From Opitutales bacterium (GTDB taxonomy: Bacteria > Verrucomicrobiota > Verrucomicrobiia > Opitutales > Coraliomargaritaceae), in contig JABBCA010000082.1 of assembly GCA_018607135.1 (NCBI GenBank), positions 150,075 through 214,074 of the forward strand: 64,000 nt of DNA. The letters are read 5' to 3'. This document shows, in pieces, positions 44,991 to 54,569 of the stretch. The notes under the pieces were generated by a model, which saw only the letters and a program-made list of their open reading frames with translations, was not told the DNA's origin and made no database searches. Each line of letters opens with the position of its first letter. Position 1 is the stretch's first letter. The translations under genes and the position numbers were made by a program.

Positions 44991-45962
44991 ATGACCTCCT
45001 CTTCGACATCCGTCGCCCAGCACCTAAATAAAGTCCGCGAAAGCGTTGCTCAAATTGTGGTCGGCCAAGAGCCATTGGTGGATCGCCTCATGCTTGCTCT
45101 ACTTTGCAACGGCCACGTGCTCATCGAGGGCGTGCCGGGAGTCGCAAAAACCTTGACTGTCAACAGCCTAGCCAAAGCCATACACGCCCAATTTAGCCGA
45201 ATTCAGTTCACTCCAGACCTGCTTCCTGGAGACCTTACGGGCACTCTAGTATATGATCCACGCGAGCATACCTTCACCCCAGAAAAAGGCCCCATTTTTG
45301 CCAATTTCTTGCTCGCGGACGAAATCAATCGTGCGCCGGCTAAGGTGCAAAGCGCACTACTTGAAGCGATGCAAGAGAAGCAGGTCACACTGGGCAAAGA
45401 GACCTTCTCTTTACCGAAGCCGTTCCTAGTGCTGGCCACACAAAATCCAATTGAGCAAGAAGGCACCTACGCCCTACCCGAAGCGCAAGTCGACCGCTTT
45501 ATGTTTAAACTCAAAGTAAGCTATCCTTCTGTGGATCAAGAGCTCGTTGTCATGCAACGGATGGCCCGAACCGAACCGCTTCCAGAGATCGAGCCCGTCC
45601 TCACTATCGAAACACTCATGGAAATGCGTGCAGAGCTGGAAAAAGTCGCGATCAATGAGAAAGTTGAGCGCTACATTATCCGTATCGTCGACGCCACTCG
45701 CAGCCCAAGTAAATACGGCTTAGATATTGATCGCTACATGCGCTTTGGAGCCTCTCCACGGGCCTCGATTTTCTTGTCACTTGCAGCTCGTGGCAACGCC
45801 CTCATGGACGAACGCGACTACACGACACCTCAAGATGTAAAGGACGTGGCACACGACATTCTCCGCCATCGTATGGCGATCTCCTACCGAGCCGAGGCGG
45901 AGTCCATTACTTCCGACGACCTGCTCGAAAAGATTCTCTCGAAAGTCCCTGCAACTGAGTAA
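44991..45962 (+). CDS. MoxR-type AAA+ ATPase
   Basis: A 323-residue AAA+ ATPase. Walker A is EGVPGVAKT (about 46-54), Walker B is ANFLLADEINRAPAK, sensor 1 is LVLATQNPIEQEGTY, and the arginine-finger region ends PEAQVDRFMFKL. It has the MoxR/RavA-type C-terminal helical lid (GASPRASIFLSLAARG). MoxR proteins act as chaperone-like ATPases that activate partners through VWA-domain proteins. It is the first gene of the Bat operon; the DUF58 gene follows 12 bp later. Confidence 0.93.
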   Translation: MTSSSTSVAQHLNKVRESVAQIVVGQEPLVDRLMLALLCNGHVLIEGVPGVAKTLTVNSLAKAIHAQFSRIQFTPDLLPGDLTGTLVYDPREHTFTPEKGPIFANFLLADEINRAPAKVQSALLEAMQEKQVTLGKETFSLPKPFLVLATQNPIEQEGTYALPEAQVDRFMFKLKVSYPSVDQELVVMQRMARTEPLPEIEPVLTIETLMEMRAELEKVAINEKVERYIIRIVDATRSPSKYGLDIDRYMRFGASPRASIFLSLAARGNALMDERDYTTPQDVKDVAHDILRHRMAISYRAEAESITSDDLLEKILSKVPATE

Positions 45963-45974
45963 GGCCACCGCGTC

Positions 45975-46844
45975 ATGCTAGACGAAATCGATCCACGCCT
46001 CAACTTGCTTGAGTTGAAGTGCCGCCGTCCGGTTGAGCACTTACTTGCGGGTGAATACCGCTCTGTATTTCGCGGACGTGGGATCGAATTTGAAGATGTG
46101 CGCCCCTATCAACCGGGCGACGATGTGCGAACCATGGACTGGAAAGTCACGGCTCGCACCGGTGAACCCCATATCAAACGCTACATCGAGGAGCGCGAAC
46201 AATACTTCTATCTTTTAGTTGATGTTTCCGCCTCAATGCGACACGGCACACATGGTCGTAAGGCGAAGACTGTATCTGAGGTCTGCGCCCTCCTCACGAT
46301 GGCGGCAATCAATAACCAAGACCGTGTTGGATTGATCTTATTTAGCGATGAAATAGAGCAAATCGTTCCCGCTGCAAAGGGCCGCAGCCATGCCATGCGC
46401 ATCATGGACGAGCTGGTCAATTTTCAGCCCAAAAACAAGGGCACCAACTTTGTCGAAGCCATGGGCCGCTTTGGCCATATCGCCCGTAAACACTCAGTCG
46501 TTTTTGTCGTCTCCGACTTTTTAAGTGATGAGTATACAAGCGAGCTACAAAACCTCGCCTTCCGCCACGATGTGAACGCGATCCATGTCGGCGACAGCAA
46601 GCTGCAAGAGATCCGCGCCAAAGGTCTCGTGCGCATGGAAGATTCCGAATCAGGCGAACAACAAGTCATCGATTTAAAGTCTGGCGAACATGCAAGCGCC
46701 GCACACAGTCGACGACTACAGCAAGCGATGCTTGAGGCTGGCGTCAATCTACTCAACCTCGATGTCGGCGGCGATTGCGTCGAAGCGCTCGCAGGTTTTT
46801 TCCACGAACGGCAACGGCAAGTTCAAGATGTCACTGGAGGCTAA
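45975..46844 (+). CDS. DUF58 (VWA-like) domain protein
   Basis: A 289-residue soluble protein. It opens with a LLELKCRRPVEHLLAGEYRS region. The DUF58 hallmark is FRGRGIEFEDVRPYQPGDDV, RTMDW (about 33-60). A VWA-like fold follows with LLVDVSASMRHG (MIDAS-type D-x-S-x-S), and VFVVSDFLSDEY further on. DUF58 proteins are consistently paired with MoxR ATPases and Bat VWA proteins. The precise role is unknown. It sits between moxR and the bat genes on the same strand. Confidence 0.92.
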   Translation: MLDEIDPRLNLLELKCRRPVEHLLAGEYRSVFRGRGIEFEDVRPYQPGDDVRTMDWKVTARTGEPHIKRYIEEREQYFYLLVDVSASMRHGTHGRKAKTVSEVCALLTMAAINNQDRVGLILFSDEIEQIVPAAKGRSHAMRIMDELVNFQPKNKGTNFVEAMGRFGHIARKHSVVFVVSDFLSDEYTSELQNLAFRHDVNAIHVGDSKLQEIRAKGLVRMEDSESGEQQVIDLKSGEHASAAHSRRLQQAMLEAGVNLLNLDVGGDCVEALAGFFHERQRQVQDVTGG

Positions 46845-46850
46845 CTACAG

Positions 46851-47609
46851 ATGCGCACGGTGAACGATCTACTAGCGGCAATCAGTCTGTTGCCATGCTT
46901 CCTATTCGCGGCCGCACCAGAGCTCGAAGTTTGGCTTGAGCCTACAACGACTCAACCGGGAGATATCGTCGAACTGCATGCTCAAGTCGAAGGCCCCGAG
47001 TTCGCGTCCTTCGAACTACAAATACCAAAACACGACGCTCTCTATCTGGTCAGCAAACAAGACCTACCAGTCGATTACCAAAACGGCACTTACCGCCAAA
47101 AATCGATATGGGTCCTGCAAACGATCCAAACTGGAGCTTTCGAACTCTCCGAAATACAGGCTACCGTCCAACACCAGAAGCAAAGCACGACACAAACCAT
47201 CGCACCGATCGCATTCAAAGTTGACGCTTACAGAACTGTCGAGGACTCCGACACCCCACTCCCGTTGCCGGAGCGAACCCCTTCAGAAAGTAGCGTAGAA
47301 GGCAATAAAATCCTCATAGTCTCAGTGCTGCTCATCACACTCGGCTTACTCGCCATCGTAATTCGTAAAAACGAATCAAGCACACAAGCATCGCCCGAGC
47401 ACAAGCCCGCACCGACCCTCGACGATTTAAAAGCGCTCCTCGATTCAGGCAAGCTACCGCGTGAATTGATACAAGTGCTGCTTGAACAAAACAACCTCCC
47501 GATTTCCGATGCTCAGCGTAAGGCACTTGAGCAAGTCGCCTATCGTCCAAACCATCCAACCAGCGCTAAAGACCTGCGTAACACTCTAGACGAGGAGACC
47601 AAGCCATGA
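46851..47609 (+). CDS. BatD-like N-terminal/DUF4381-position membrane protein
   Basis: A 252-residue protein with a signal peptide (about 1-20). An Ig-like beta domain (about 25-125, LEVWLEPTTTQPGDIVELHA) resembles the opening domain of BatD. One TM helix follows (about 150-170, ILIVSVLLITLGLLAIVI) and then a cytoplasmic helical tail. In Bat-type operons this position usually holds a DUF4381-like protein; here it seems to combine that position with a BatD-type beta domain. It overlaps batA by 4 bp (ATGA), so translation is coupled. Confidence 0.65.
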   Translation: MRTVNDLLAAISLLPCFLFAAAPELEVWLEPTTTQPGDIVELHAQVEGPEFASFELQIPKHDALYLVSKQDLPVDYQNGTYRQKSIWVLQTIQTGAFELSEIQATVQHQKQSTTQTIAPIAFKVDAYRTVEDSDTPLPLPERTPSESSVEGNKILIVSVLLITLGLLAIVIRKNESSTQASPEHKPAPTLDDLKALLDSGKLPRELIQVLLEQNNLPISDAQRKALEQVAYRPNHPTSAKDLRNTLDEETKP

Positions 47610-48631
47610 GTTTCGCCTACCTCTGGGTGCTCCTCCTTATTCCCCTAGCGCTCTGGCTACTGCGCACTAAACGCACGCGCACTTCAATCGCAGTGCCCTC
47701 CGTCCAACTATGGTCTCGGCAAGCACCTGGACGTGTGCGTTACCTTTGGGCTCCAGTTTATCTGAGGCGCGTATCCATCGTCTTGATACTGCTCGCGATC
47801 GCACGCCCTCAAGCAGGCTCTACCTACGAAATACAAGTCATCGACGGCATCGCCATACAAATGCTCGTGGACGTCTCCAGCAGTATGGACATGAACCTCA
47901 AGGACCAAGAGGGCAAAAGCATCAGCCGTATGGAAGTCGCCAAAGACCTGGTGCAACGCTTCATAGCAGGCGATGGCGACCAACTCACGGGCCGACCACA
48001 CGACCTCATCGGCCTCATTACCTTTGCTCGCTACGCAGATACACGCAGCCCACTCACTTTCGGCCACGAAGCACTCCTGCAAATCGTCAGCCACCTTGAG
48101 ATTCAACAACGACCCAACGAAGACGGCACCGCCTACGGAGACGCACTCGCGATTGCTGCGGCGCGCCTACGCGATCCCGAAGCACTCAAATATGGCTCCA
48201 GCTCCATCGAAGCCGATGCGATCAAAAGCAAGGTCATCATCTTACTCACTGATGGCGAAAACAACTCAGGTGCACACCTCCCAATCGAGTCCGCAGGACT
48301 CGCCAAGCGATGGGGGTGCCGCATATATGCTATCAGCTTGGGAGAGTCCAATAGCAACAGCAACGATCCGACACTCGCCGACTCCCTCACGCCAGCCGAA
48401 CAAGTGCTTGAGCATATCAGTGTGCAAACTGGAGGCATTTTCCGCCAAGCCCACGATTTTGAATCCCTCCTCACCGTCTATTCTGAAATTGATAATTTAG
48501 AACGCTCGCAAATTTCTACTCGTAGCTTCGACCGTATCGCAGAGTGGTTCTGGTTGCCGCTCGCCCTCTCGATCGCAGCCTTATCCCTCGCCCTCATACT
48601 AGAAGCCACCTGGCTTCGCGTTGTGCCATGA
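47606..48631 (+). CDS. BatA-type VWA-domain membrane protein
   Basis: A 341-residue membrane protein. The N-terminal hydrophobic hairpin (LLIPLALWLL and VSIVLILLAIARPQA) is typical of the Bat family. The VWA domain has MIDAS DVSSS (89-93), a LIGLITFARYADTRSPLT strand and LLTDGENNSG. A second TM helix lies near the C-terminus (about 318-336). Bat proteins contribute to aerotolerance and envelope integrity in Bacteroidetes, where they were named. The role in Verrucomicrobiota is inferred. Its stop overlaps the next gene's ATG (ATGA at 48628-48631). Confidence 0.88.
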   Translation: MSFAYLWVLLLIPLALWLLRTKRTRTSIAVPSVQLWSRQAPGRVRYLWAPVYLRRVSIVLILLAIARPQAGSTYEIQVIDGIAIQMLVDVSSSMDMNLKDQEGKSISRMEVAKDLVQRFIAGDGDQLTGRPHDLIGLITFARYADTRSPLTFGHEALLQIVSHLEIQQRPNEDGTAYGDALAIAAARLRDPEALKYGSSSIEADAIKSKVIILLTDGENNSGAHLPIESAGLAKRWGCRIYAISLGESNSNSNDPTLADSLTPAEQVLEHISVQTGGIFRQAHDFESLLTVYSEIDNLERSQISTRSFDRIAEWFWLPLALSIAALSLALILEATWLRVVP

Positions 48632-50673
48632 ACGAATTTGTGTTTCAATGGCCTGCTGTATTGGCCCTCCTGCTGGCAAGCATTCCTTTGGTTTGGCTCC
48701 TTGCACATGCCCGCAAGCAACGACGACTGCTCATCGAAGCCATGGGCGGCGGACACCCAACACACCGCAAATTACGCGACATCTTACGTGTCAGCGCATT
48801 CATCCTGTTAGTCCTCGCACTCGCACGCCCCAGCTACGCCCCGCGCACTGAATCGATCTCTCGCTCTGGGCGCGATGTCGTCTTTGCCATCGATGTGTCG
48901 CAAAGTATGCTCGCCGAAGATGCCCCCTCCTCACGCCTCGAAGTGGCTAAACAAGGAGTGCGTGATGCGCTCAACACCTTCAGCAATGAACGTGTGGGAC
49001 TTGTCGTCTATGCGGGCAGTGCCTCCATACTTTGCCCCCTCACCTATGACTACGACTTCGTGCGCTACATGCTCGACCAGACGAGCACACGCACAGTCGA
49101 TTTCGGCGGCACCACGGTTCAAGCTGCAGTAGAAAAAGTCGTCGACCAAGTTTTCATCGACGGCCGTAAGGACGTGCAAGATTTGATCGTCATGACCGAC
49201 GGCGGCGATCACGACTCAGTCGTCACCAAAACAATAGAGCTGCTTAACGAGAAAGGCATCGACACCCTGCTCATCGGCTTAGGAAGCCCACACCAAGGTG
49301 CACCGATCAAAATTAAAGACGCCGAAGGCAACACCAAGTTACTTCAATACCAAGGCAGCACCGTCTACACCAAACTAGAAGATGCTGCACTGCGTGACTT
49401 CGCAGCTCAAAGTAATCGTGTCGACTACCTACCACTCGGCACTCAGCCCTTCAACCTAGGCCAAATCTACATCGAGTATGCGCAGGACAAACCAGTCGAT
49501 TCAACAGACAGTGACAACGGTATCATTATTTATCAAGAAGTAGCCCTCTTCTTTTTAATTCCAGCGCTCTTGCTGTTATTACTGTCTGAGCGCTGGGGCG
49601 CACGTGGCTTAAAGATGGGTCCCGCAGCAGCAGTGCTCGCCATGCTCATGATACTCCCAAAGCTCGATGCAGCCACAGACTTTCAAAACCAATACGAGTC
49701 CGCGATCTCTACGTTCAAAACAGGCGCCTACGAAGAAGCCGTTGCTTTGTTTGCAGAGCTGCAGCAAAACGCATCCGATAGCACTGCAAGCACCGAACAG
49801 ATCGCCGCGATCCAATTCAATCGTGGTCTTGCACTCATCGCACAATCCACCGCTCAAGAAACTCCGCAGGCAGCTCTCAGCTTCGCCCGAGAAGCCCAAC
49901 TCGCGTTTCTCGCAGCAAAACGCAGCGATCCGAGTCTCAATCGTGCTGGAGTTCGCCTACAAATGACCGCTAAGACGATCTCGAACCTCAACGCGCAAAT
50001 TGCTGAGATGGAGGAACAAAATGAGCTCGTTAATGAAAAGATGAAGACATTGATCGCTCTATTGCAAGCCCTCCTTAAAGCACAGACTGAGCTCCGCGAA
50101 CAAGTCATTGAGCAGGAAAGCGCAAGCAATGCCACTCAGCAAATCAAGGCCTTCTTAAGCAGTCAAAATCAGCTTCGCAGCGATTCAAAAGCGATCCAAC
50201 TACTCATGGAGGAACTCGACCAAATGATGAAAGTCGAAGGTATCGAAACAGAGGAGACACTCATGACTGAGCCCATTCGCCATATTATGCGTGCACATGT
50301 CTCACAAGAAACGGCGGCGATGCATTTAAAACAGGTCGATAAATGGCCTTTAAGCCGCGAGCTGCAGCTCGACGCTGAACATTTAGTCGAACAAATCTTA
50401 AAATTACTTGAGAGTAATTCACAACAGGACCCTTCCGACAATGAAGACTGGGAAGGATACGATGAAGACTACGACTACATGGCTGAGTCAGACCAAAGTA
50501 TGAGCAGCTCAGAAGCAATGGACGGTGACTTCGCCGCGAACTCTGAGATGCAAGAACTACCGATCCCCAATTATTCTGCCGAGGACATCTTGATGGAGGA
50601 GCAAGGTAACCAGCAATTCCGTCAACAAAAACGTGCCAGCGTAAACGCAGCAAAGGTGGAGAAAGACTTCTAA
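48628..50673 (+). CDS. BatB VWA protein fused to TPR (BatC-like) region
   Basis: A 681-residue protein; the start at 48628 is fixed by the ATGA overlap with batA. The first 330 residues are BatB: an N-terminal TM pair, VWA domain with MIDAS DVSQS (89-93), LIVMTDGGDHDS, and a TM at about 300-320. A further TM (about 330-347) leads into a region of TPR helices (YESAISTFKTGAYEEAVALF, then IQFNRGLALIAQ). A long coiled coil follows (AQIAEMEEQNELVNEKMKTL) and a strongly acidic tail. The TPR part corresponds to BatC, separate in the Bacteroidetes operon. The stop shares one base with the next ATG (TAATG). Confidence 0.88.
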   Translation: MNEFVFQWPAVLALLLASIPLVWLLAHARKQRRLLIEAMGGGHPTHRKLRDILRVSAFILLVLALARPSYAPRTESISRSGRDVVFAIDVSQSMLAEDAPSSRLEVAKQGVRDALNTFSNERVGLVVYAGSASILCPLTYDYDFVRYMLDQTSTRTVDFGGTTVQAAVEKVVDQVFIDGRKDVQDLIVMTDGGDHDSVVTKTIELLNEKGIDTLLIGLGSPHQGAPIKIKDAEGNTKLLQYQGSTVYTKLEDAALRDFAAQSNRVDYLPLGTQPFNLGQIYIEYAQDKPVDSTDSDNGIIIYQEVALFFLIPALLLLLLSERWGARGLKMGPAAAVLAMLMILPKLDAATDFQNQYESAISTFKTGAYEEAVALFAELQQNASDSTASTEQIAAIQFNRGLALIAQSTAQETPQAALSFAREAQLAFLAAKRSDPSLNRAGVRLQMTAKTISNLNAQIAEMEEQNELVNEKMKTLIALLQALLKAQTELREQVIEQESASNATQQIKAFLSSQNQLRSDSKAIQLLMEELDQMMKVEGIETEETLMTEPIRHIMRAHVSQETAAMHLKQVDKWPLSRELQLDAEHLVEQILKLLESNSQQDPSDNEDWEGYDEDYDYMAESDQSMSSSEAMDGDFAANSEMQELPIPNYSAEDILMEEQGNQQFRQQKRASVNAAKVEKDF

Positions 50674-53234
50674 TGAATCGCTGGCTCATACTACTCCTTT
50701 CCCTGACTACGGTGCCTCACCTACCTGCAAAGGATGAAACCAAGCCCTCTACAGACCAAGCAACCGCAGAAGTCGAAGAAGCGCTTCCAGTAGTTCCCGT
50801 CGCCGTCGAACTCAAAGATAAGGTCTGGTTCACCGACCGAGCAGCCACCGCAGTGCTCTACTTTGACGAAGCCGTTAAAGCTCCAGAAGTAGGGACCAGT
50901 AGTAACCATGACATTAGCTTCCTAGAATTCAGCACACAGGAAACAGCCAACCCAAAGACTGGCAAATTCGCTGCGGTTATACGCTACCTGCCGCGCAAGG
51001 TCGGCACAGTCCGTTTGCCCACAGTGATTTTCACCAGTGAAACGACTGCCTACCATACACAGCCTAAGGAGCTCACCGTCAGTGAGCCGCAACGAACGGA
51101 TGCAATGTCACTCACACTAACCACTGCGAAACAACGCATCTACGTCGGCGAGCCAGTGAAGTTCAATCTAGTATGGGACTGCCGTATCAACGCCGCCGAA
51201 CTTGAGGCACTCAAACTCTACCCTGAGTTCTTTAACGACTCCAACATCGAAGTCATTATTCCACGCAACACAGCAGACGAGAAAACGCACGTTGGCATAC
51301 CTATCGGAGGTCGCCGAGTGATCGGCACCCGCACCCGTGAAGAAGGCGACAACAAATCGCTCGGACGTATCGAGCTCCCCATCTACTTGCGCTTCTCCGA
51401 GGCAGGCACGTATACGCTGCCTGAAACTCGCCTCGAATGCGCACAGCTAGCCAAAGCAGGCAGCGACTTCGCCCGCTATGCAGCGCATTTCAACAACGCT
51501 TTGTTCGAGAGCGTAGATGCGGGTGAAAACTACGTTCGTATCTTCACCACCGCAGCATCCATACAACTCGAAGTTCTACCCCTACCTGCAAATGAAAGCG
51601 GCACCGAGTTTTCAGGCCTCTATGCGCCGATCGATTTTGAAGTATCACTCAAGCCCTCTGAAATTGAAATCGGGCAACTCATGGAACTCGATATCAAAGT
51701 GAGTGGGAACACTCCTCATGGCATGATCGAACTCCCGAAACTCAGTCACCAATCAGGCCTACGCAAACGTTTCCTAGTCGACAACGACTTGAGCAAAATC
51801 TGGCACGAGGACGGCACCCTCTTTCGCACTCGACTGCGTGCGCTCAGCACCACAGTTCAAGCGTTTCCATCATTACAATTTCTCGTCTTCAATCCAAAAA
51901 CAGGCGACTATGAGAAGTATTCCACTCAGGCCATTCCATTGAAGACCTTACCAAGCAACGGTCAAAATTTCATCCCACTCAAAAGCTACAAAGGCGCAGC
52001 AGTCACTTTAACAAATCAGCCAGAAGGCATCTGGCACAATCTGAAAGCCAATCGCATGAACGACCTACTCAACATCCTCTTCGATCTGTTCAGCAGCAAC
52101 TTCTGGCTCTTTATCCTACTCGGCCCCATCGCCTTCATCGCGCTGCTCCCAGTCGTTCGCGAGCGACACCGCAGGGCCAAGGATCGCCGCTACCGTGAGC
52201 GAGCGCAGGCCTATGAACACTTCAAACGCACAGATACAAATTCTCCTGAAAAATGGCCAGCGTTCTTAGCTTTCATGGCAGCGCATTTCGGCCATTCTAG
52301 TAAAGCATGGACGACTAGCGATTCAGTTGAGGCATTGAACCGCATTCAGGCTCCAGATGATGAAATCGAGCAAGTCATCGCCATGCACCGAGCCGTCGAT
52401 GCCCGTGAATTTGGCGAGAGCCAAAGCAGCCCAGAGTTCACCTCGCTCAATAGCATCGCGAAGCGTGTGCTAAAAAGCACGAGCCATTCCTTACTGATGC
52501 TTTTACTGGCATGCCAACTCTTCACCAGCGAAGCCTCAGCGACTGAGGAATGGAGCCAAGCGGAACAACTCTTCACACAAGCGCAAAACGAGCTCGCAGG
52601 CAGTGAAGCTGCCAACGCACTCTACATACAAGCAGCACTTAAGTTCCAGGCAGAAGCCAAAGCTGGCAAGCACACTGGTGAGTCATGGGGCAATGCGGGC
52701 AATGCATGGTTCCAAGCAGGCTCCTTAGGTAACGCCATCGCAGCCTACCGCATCGCTCAGAGCTATCGCCCCTTCGGCACCAAACTGGCAGAAAACTTAG
52801 CTGCCGCACGCGCGATGACGCTCAACGACATACCTATTAAGCAAAAATGGTGGCAACAACTACCCATACGTTGGCTCAAGTCGGCAGCGGTGCTGATCAG
52901 CTTACTCTTCTGGACCTGCCTACTGATTACACTGCGTTACCAAAACAGGAAGCTTTATATACTCACCACGATCACTGCCATCTGCCTACTTATCGTATCC
53001 ATATATTTAATACAAAAAACAAAATCTAAAGTCATTGCAGGGGTCGTAATCGTCGACGCACTCTATAGCAAAAAAGGTCCCGACTACGCATATAGCAATG
53101 CGTTCAATGAACCCCTTCACGACGGCTCAGAATTCATTGTGCTAGAAACACGCAACGACTGGAGTTTCGTCGAACTCAATGATGGCCGCCGGTGCTGGCT
53201 CAAAAAGAATCAAATCACGACATTTGAGTGGTAA
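50673..53234 (+). CDS. BatD fused to BatE-like TPR-SH3 region
   Basis: An 853-residue protein with a signal peptide (about 1-18). The N-terminal 450 residues are the tandem beta-sandwich domains of BatD (VWFTDRAATAVLYFDE, LTTAKQRIYVGEPVKFNLVW, SEIEIGQLMELDIKVSG). A TM helix (about 470-490) and a cytoplasmic helical segment follow. A second hydrophobic helix at about 605-620 leads to a TPR pair (WSQAEQLFTQAQNELAG, ESWGNAGNAWFQAGSLGNAI). Two more TM helices follow, then a C-terminal SH3 domain (FIVLETRNDWSFVELNDGRR). The second half matches BatE, so BatD and BatE are one polypeptide here. It is the last gene of the operon. Confidence 0.88.
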   Translation: MNRWLILLLSLTTVPHLPAKDETKPSTDQATAEVEEALPVVPVAVELKDKVWFTDRAATAVLYFDEAVKAPEVGTSSNHDISFLEFSTQETANPKTGKFAAVIRYLPRKVGTVRLPTVIFTSETTAYHTQPKELTVSEPQRTDAMSLTLTTAKQRIYVGEPVKFNLVWDCRINAAELEALKLYPEFFNDSNIEVIIPRNTADEKTHVGIPIGGRRVIGTRTREEGDNKSLGRIELPIYLRFSEAGTYTLPETRLECAQLAKAGSDFARYAAHFNNALFESVDAGENYVRIFTTAASIQLEVLPLPANESGTEFSGLYAPIDFEVSLKPSEIEIGQLMELDIKVSGNTPHGMIELPKLSHQSGLRKRFLVDNDLSKIWHEDGTLFRTRLRALSTTVQAFPSLQFLVFNPKTGDYEKYSTQAIPLKTLPSNGQNFIPLKSYKGAAVTLTNQPEGIWHNLKANRMNDLLNILFDLFSSNFWLFILLGPIAFIALLPVVRERHRRAKDRRYRERAQAYEHFKRTDTNSPEKWPAFLAFMAAHFGHSSKAWTTSDSVEALNRIQAPDDEIEQVIAMHRAVDAREFGESQSSPEFTSLNSIAKRVLKSTSHSLLMLLLACQLFTSEASATEEWSQAEQLFTQAQNELAGSEAANALYIQAALKFQAEAKAGKHTGESWGNAGNAWFQAGSLGNAIAAYRIAQSYRPFGTKLAENLAAARAMTLNDIPIKQKWWQQLPIRWLKSAAVLISLLFWTCLLITLRYQNRKLYILTTITAICLLIVSIYLIQKTKSKVIAGVVIVDALYSKKGPDYAYSNAFNEPLHDGSEFIVLETRNDWSFVELNDGRRCWLKKNQITTFEW

Positions 53235-53237
53235 CCT

Positions 53238-54449
53238 TTATTCTTTGGCCAGTTCGCCAATCATAGGGTTTTTCATAATCGCGTCGAATACAGTCGCGAT
53301 TCCTCCACGTAATGAATCATCACCTGAAGTGCCGACAATCAGATCTAAAGGATCGGTCATATAGGGCAAGGTATCTGACAGGATCGCCGCACGAATCGAC
53401 GGTTCAACGTATCGCATCAGCTCAGACAAACGCCCCCCAACAATTACCGTGGATGGATTAAACGTTTGCACCAGTCGCGCAAGCCCTAGCCCAATCTGCT
53501 CGCCTACATCTGACAATACAGCCAGCACAGTAGAATCCCCAGCTTGCACTTTTTGAATTGCCGATTCGATCCAATCGACACTGGAGGCTCCATAGGCTGA
53601 AATCTCAACACCAGCACCTGCTAATTTACGAAGCACCGCCGAGGCTCCTATTTCAGTGACCCAGCAGCCCTTTTTGCCGCAGCTGCAGTTGACACCGTTA
53701 TCCACAAATGCGGTGTGTCCAACTTGCCCGGCAAAACCCAGCTTACCGCGTATTAAAACTCCATCAACAAAGACGCCCGCGGCTAGCCCAACACCCAAAC
53801 TAAGGTAAATCATATTTCGCACCCCTTGGCGCTCGCCGAAATGATGGGCCCCGATGGCACCTGCATGTGCTTCATTTTCTACATACACAGGCATGCCAAA
53901 GCGCTGTTCCCAAGTGCATTTCAATGGCACATGCTCCCATCCTGTCGTCGGCCCATACGCAAGTTGCCCATCTTCACGGTCCACCAAACCAGCCCAAGCG
54001 ACACAAAGGCCAAAACACTTTAATTGGCTTAAAGCACTTTGTTCCAACGCACGCTCCACCAAACCAGCCGCAACCGCTAAGGTTTCATTCGCAGCACAAT
54101 TAGGCGCGATCTCCACCTCTTCGCGACTGAGCACCTCTTGACCAAAATTTGTCATCAATACACTCACTCGATCAATATCGATATCCAATGCCATCAAAGA
54201 GCCACAATTTGGATTCAAATTAAGTAACAATCCAGGACGACCCGTCCGACCTGCATCATACTCGGTTTCTGTAACCATGGATGCTTCGATTAAATCAGAG
54301 ACAATATTTGAAACGGTTGCACGTGTAAGCCCTAATACAGAGGCGATGTTCGCACGTGAAAGCGGCCCATTTACGCGTAATTGGTTTAAAACACTCACCG
54401 CATTTAAACGACGAATATCAGCACGGTCATATCTCTGCTGTTCGGACAT
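53238..54449 (-). CDS. ROK-family transcriptional repressor
   Basis: A 403-residue NagC/Mlc/XylR-type regulator; the start at 54449 (MSEQQRYDRADIRRLNAVSV) is preferred over 54551. The N-terminal winged helix-turn-helix includes NGPLSRANIASVLGLTRATV (about 27-46). The ROK sugar-binding domain has GPTTGWEHVPL, ENEAHAGAIG (with Glu in place of the usual Asp of the kinase catalytic motif, so probably not a kinase) and the zinc site CSCGKKGC (Cys255, Cys257, Cys262). It is transcribed divergently from the sugar-oxidoreductase cluster and next to a palindromic operator, so it probably represses that cluster and is released by a sugar ligand. Confidence 0.9.
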   Translation of the reverse strand: MSEQQRYDRADIRRLNAVSVLNQLRVNGPLSRANIASVLGLTRATVSNIVSDLIEASMVTETEYDAGRTGRPGLLLNLNPNCGSLMALDIDIDRVSVLMTNFGQEVLSREEVEIAPNCAANETLAVAAGLVERALEQSALSQLKCFGLCVAWAGLVDREDGQLAYGPTTGWEHVPLKCTWEQRFGMPVYVENEAHAGAIGAHHFGERQGVRNMIYLSLGVGLAAGVFVDGVLIRGKLGFAGQVGHTAFVDNGVNCSCGKKGCWVTEIGASAVLRKLAGAGVEISAYGASSVDWIESAIQKVQAGDSTVLAVLSDVGEQIGLGLARLVQTFNPSTVIVGGRLSELMRYVEPSIRAAILSDTLPYMTDPLDLIVGTSGDDSLRGGIATVFDAIMKNPMIGELAKE

Positions 54450-54494
54450 CTTTTTTAACAAGACAGCTTTTTTTATATTGCGAAAGCATGAAAT

Positions 54495-54525
54495 TTGACT
54501 TGTTTGTTTATTAAGTAAACATAAT
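54495..54525 (+). promoter_or_regulatory. Candidate promoter of sugar-oxidoreductase cluster
   Basis: TTGACT (54495-54500) and CATAAT (54520-54525) could form a -35/-10 pair with a 19-bp spacer, ahead of the ATG at 54570. The operator-like inverted repeat lies in the spacer, where a bound repressor would block RNA polymerase. The spacing is slightly long, so the exact hexamers are tentative. Confidence 0.45.
54505..54521. promoter_or_regulatory. Operator-like inverted repeat for ROK repressor
   Basis: TGTTTA-TTAAG-TAAACA is a perfect 6-bp inverted repeat around five bases, in the 120-bp region between the divergent ROK regulator and the first Gfo/Idh gene. ROK repressors such as NagC and Mlc bind AT-rich inverted repeats of this general size. 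Autoregulation plus repression of the + strand cluster is the simplest reading. Confidence 0.6.
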
Positions 54526-54569
54526 TGGAACCTTTTGGTCTCAAGCCCCACTTAATGTATAAAAACACG

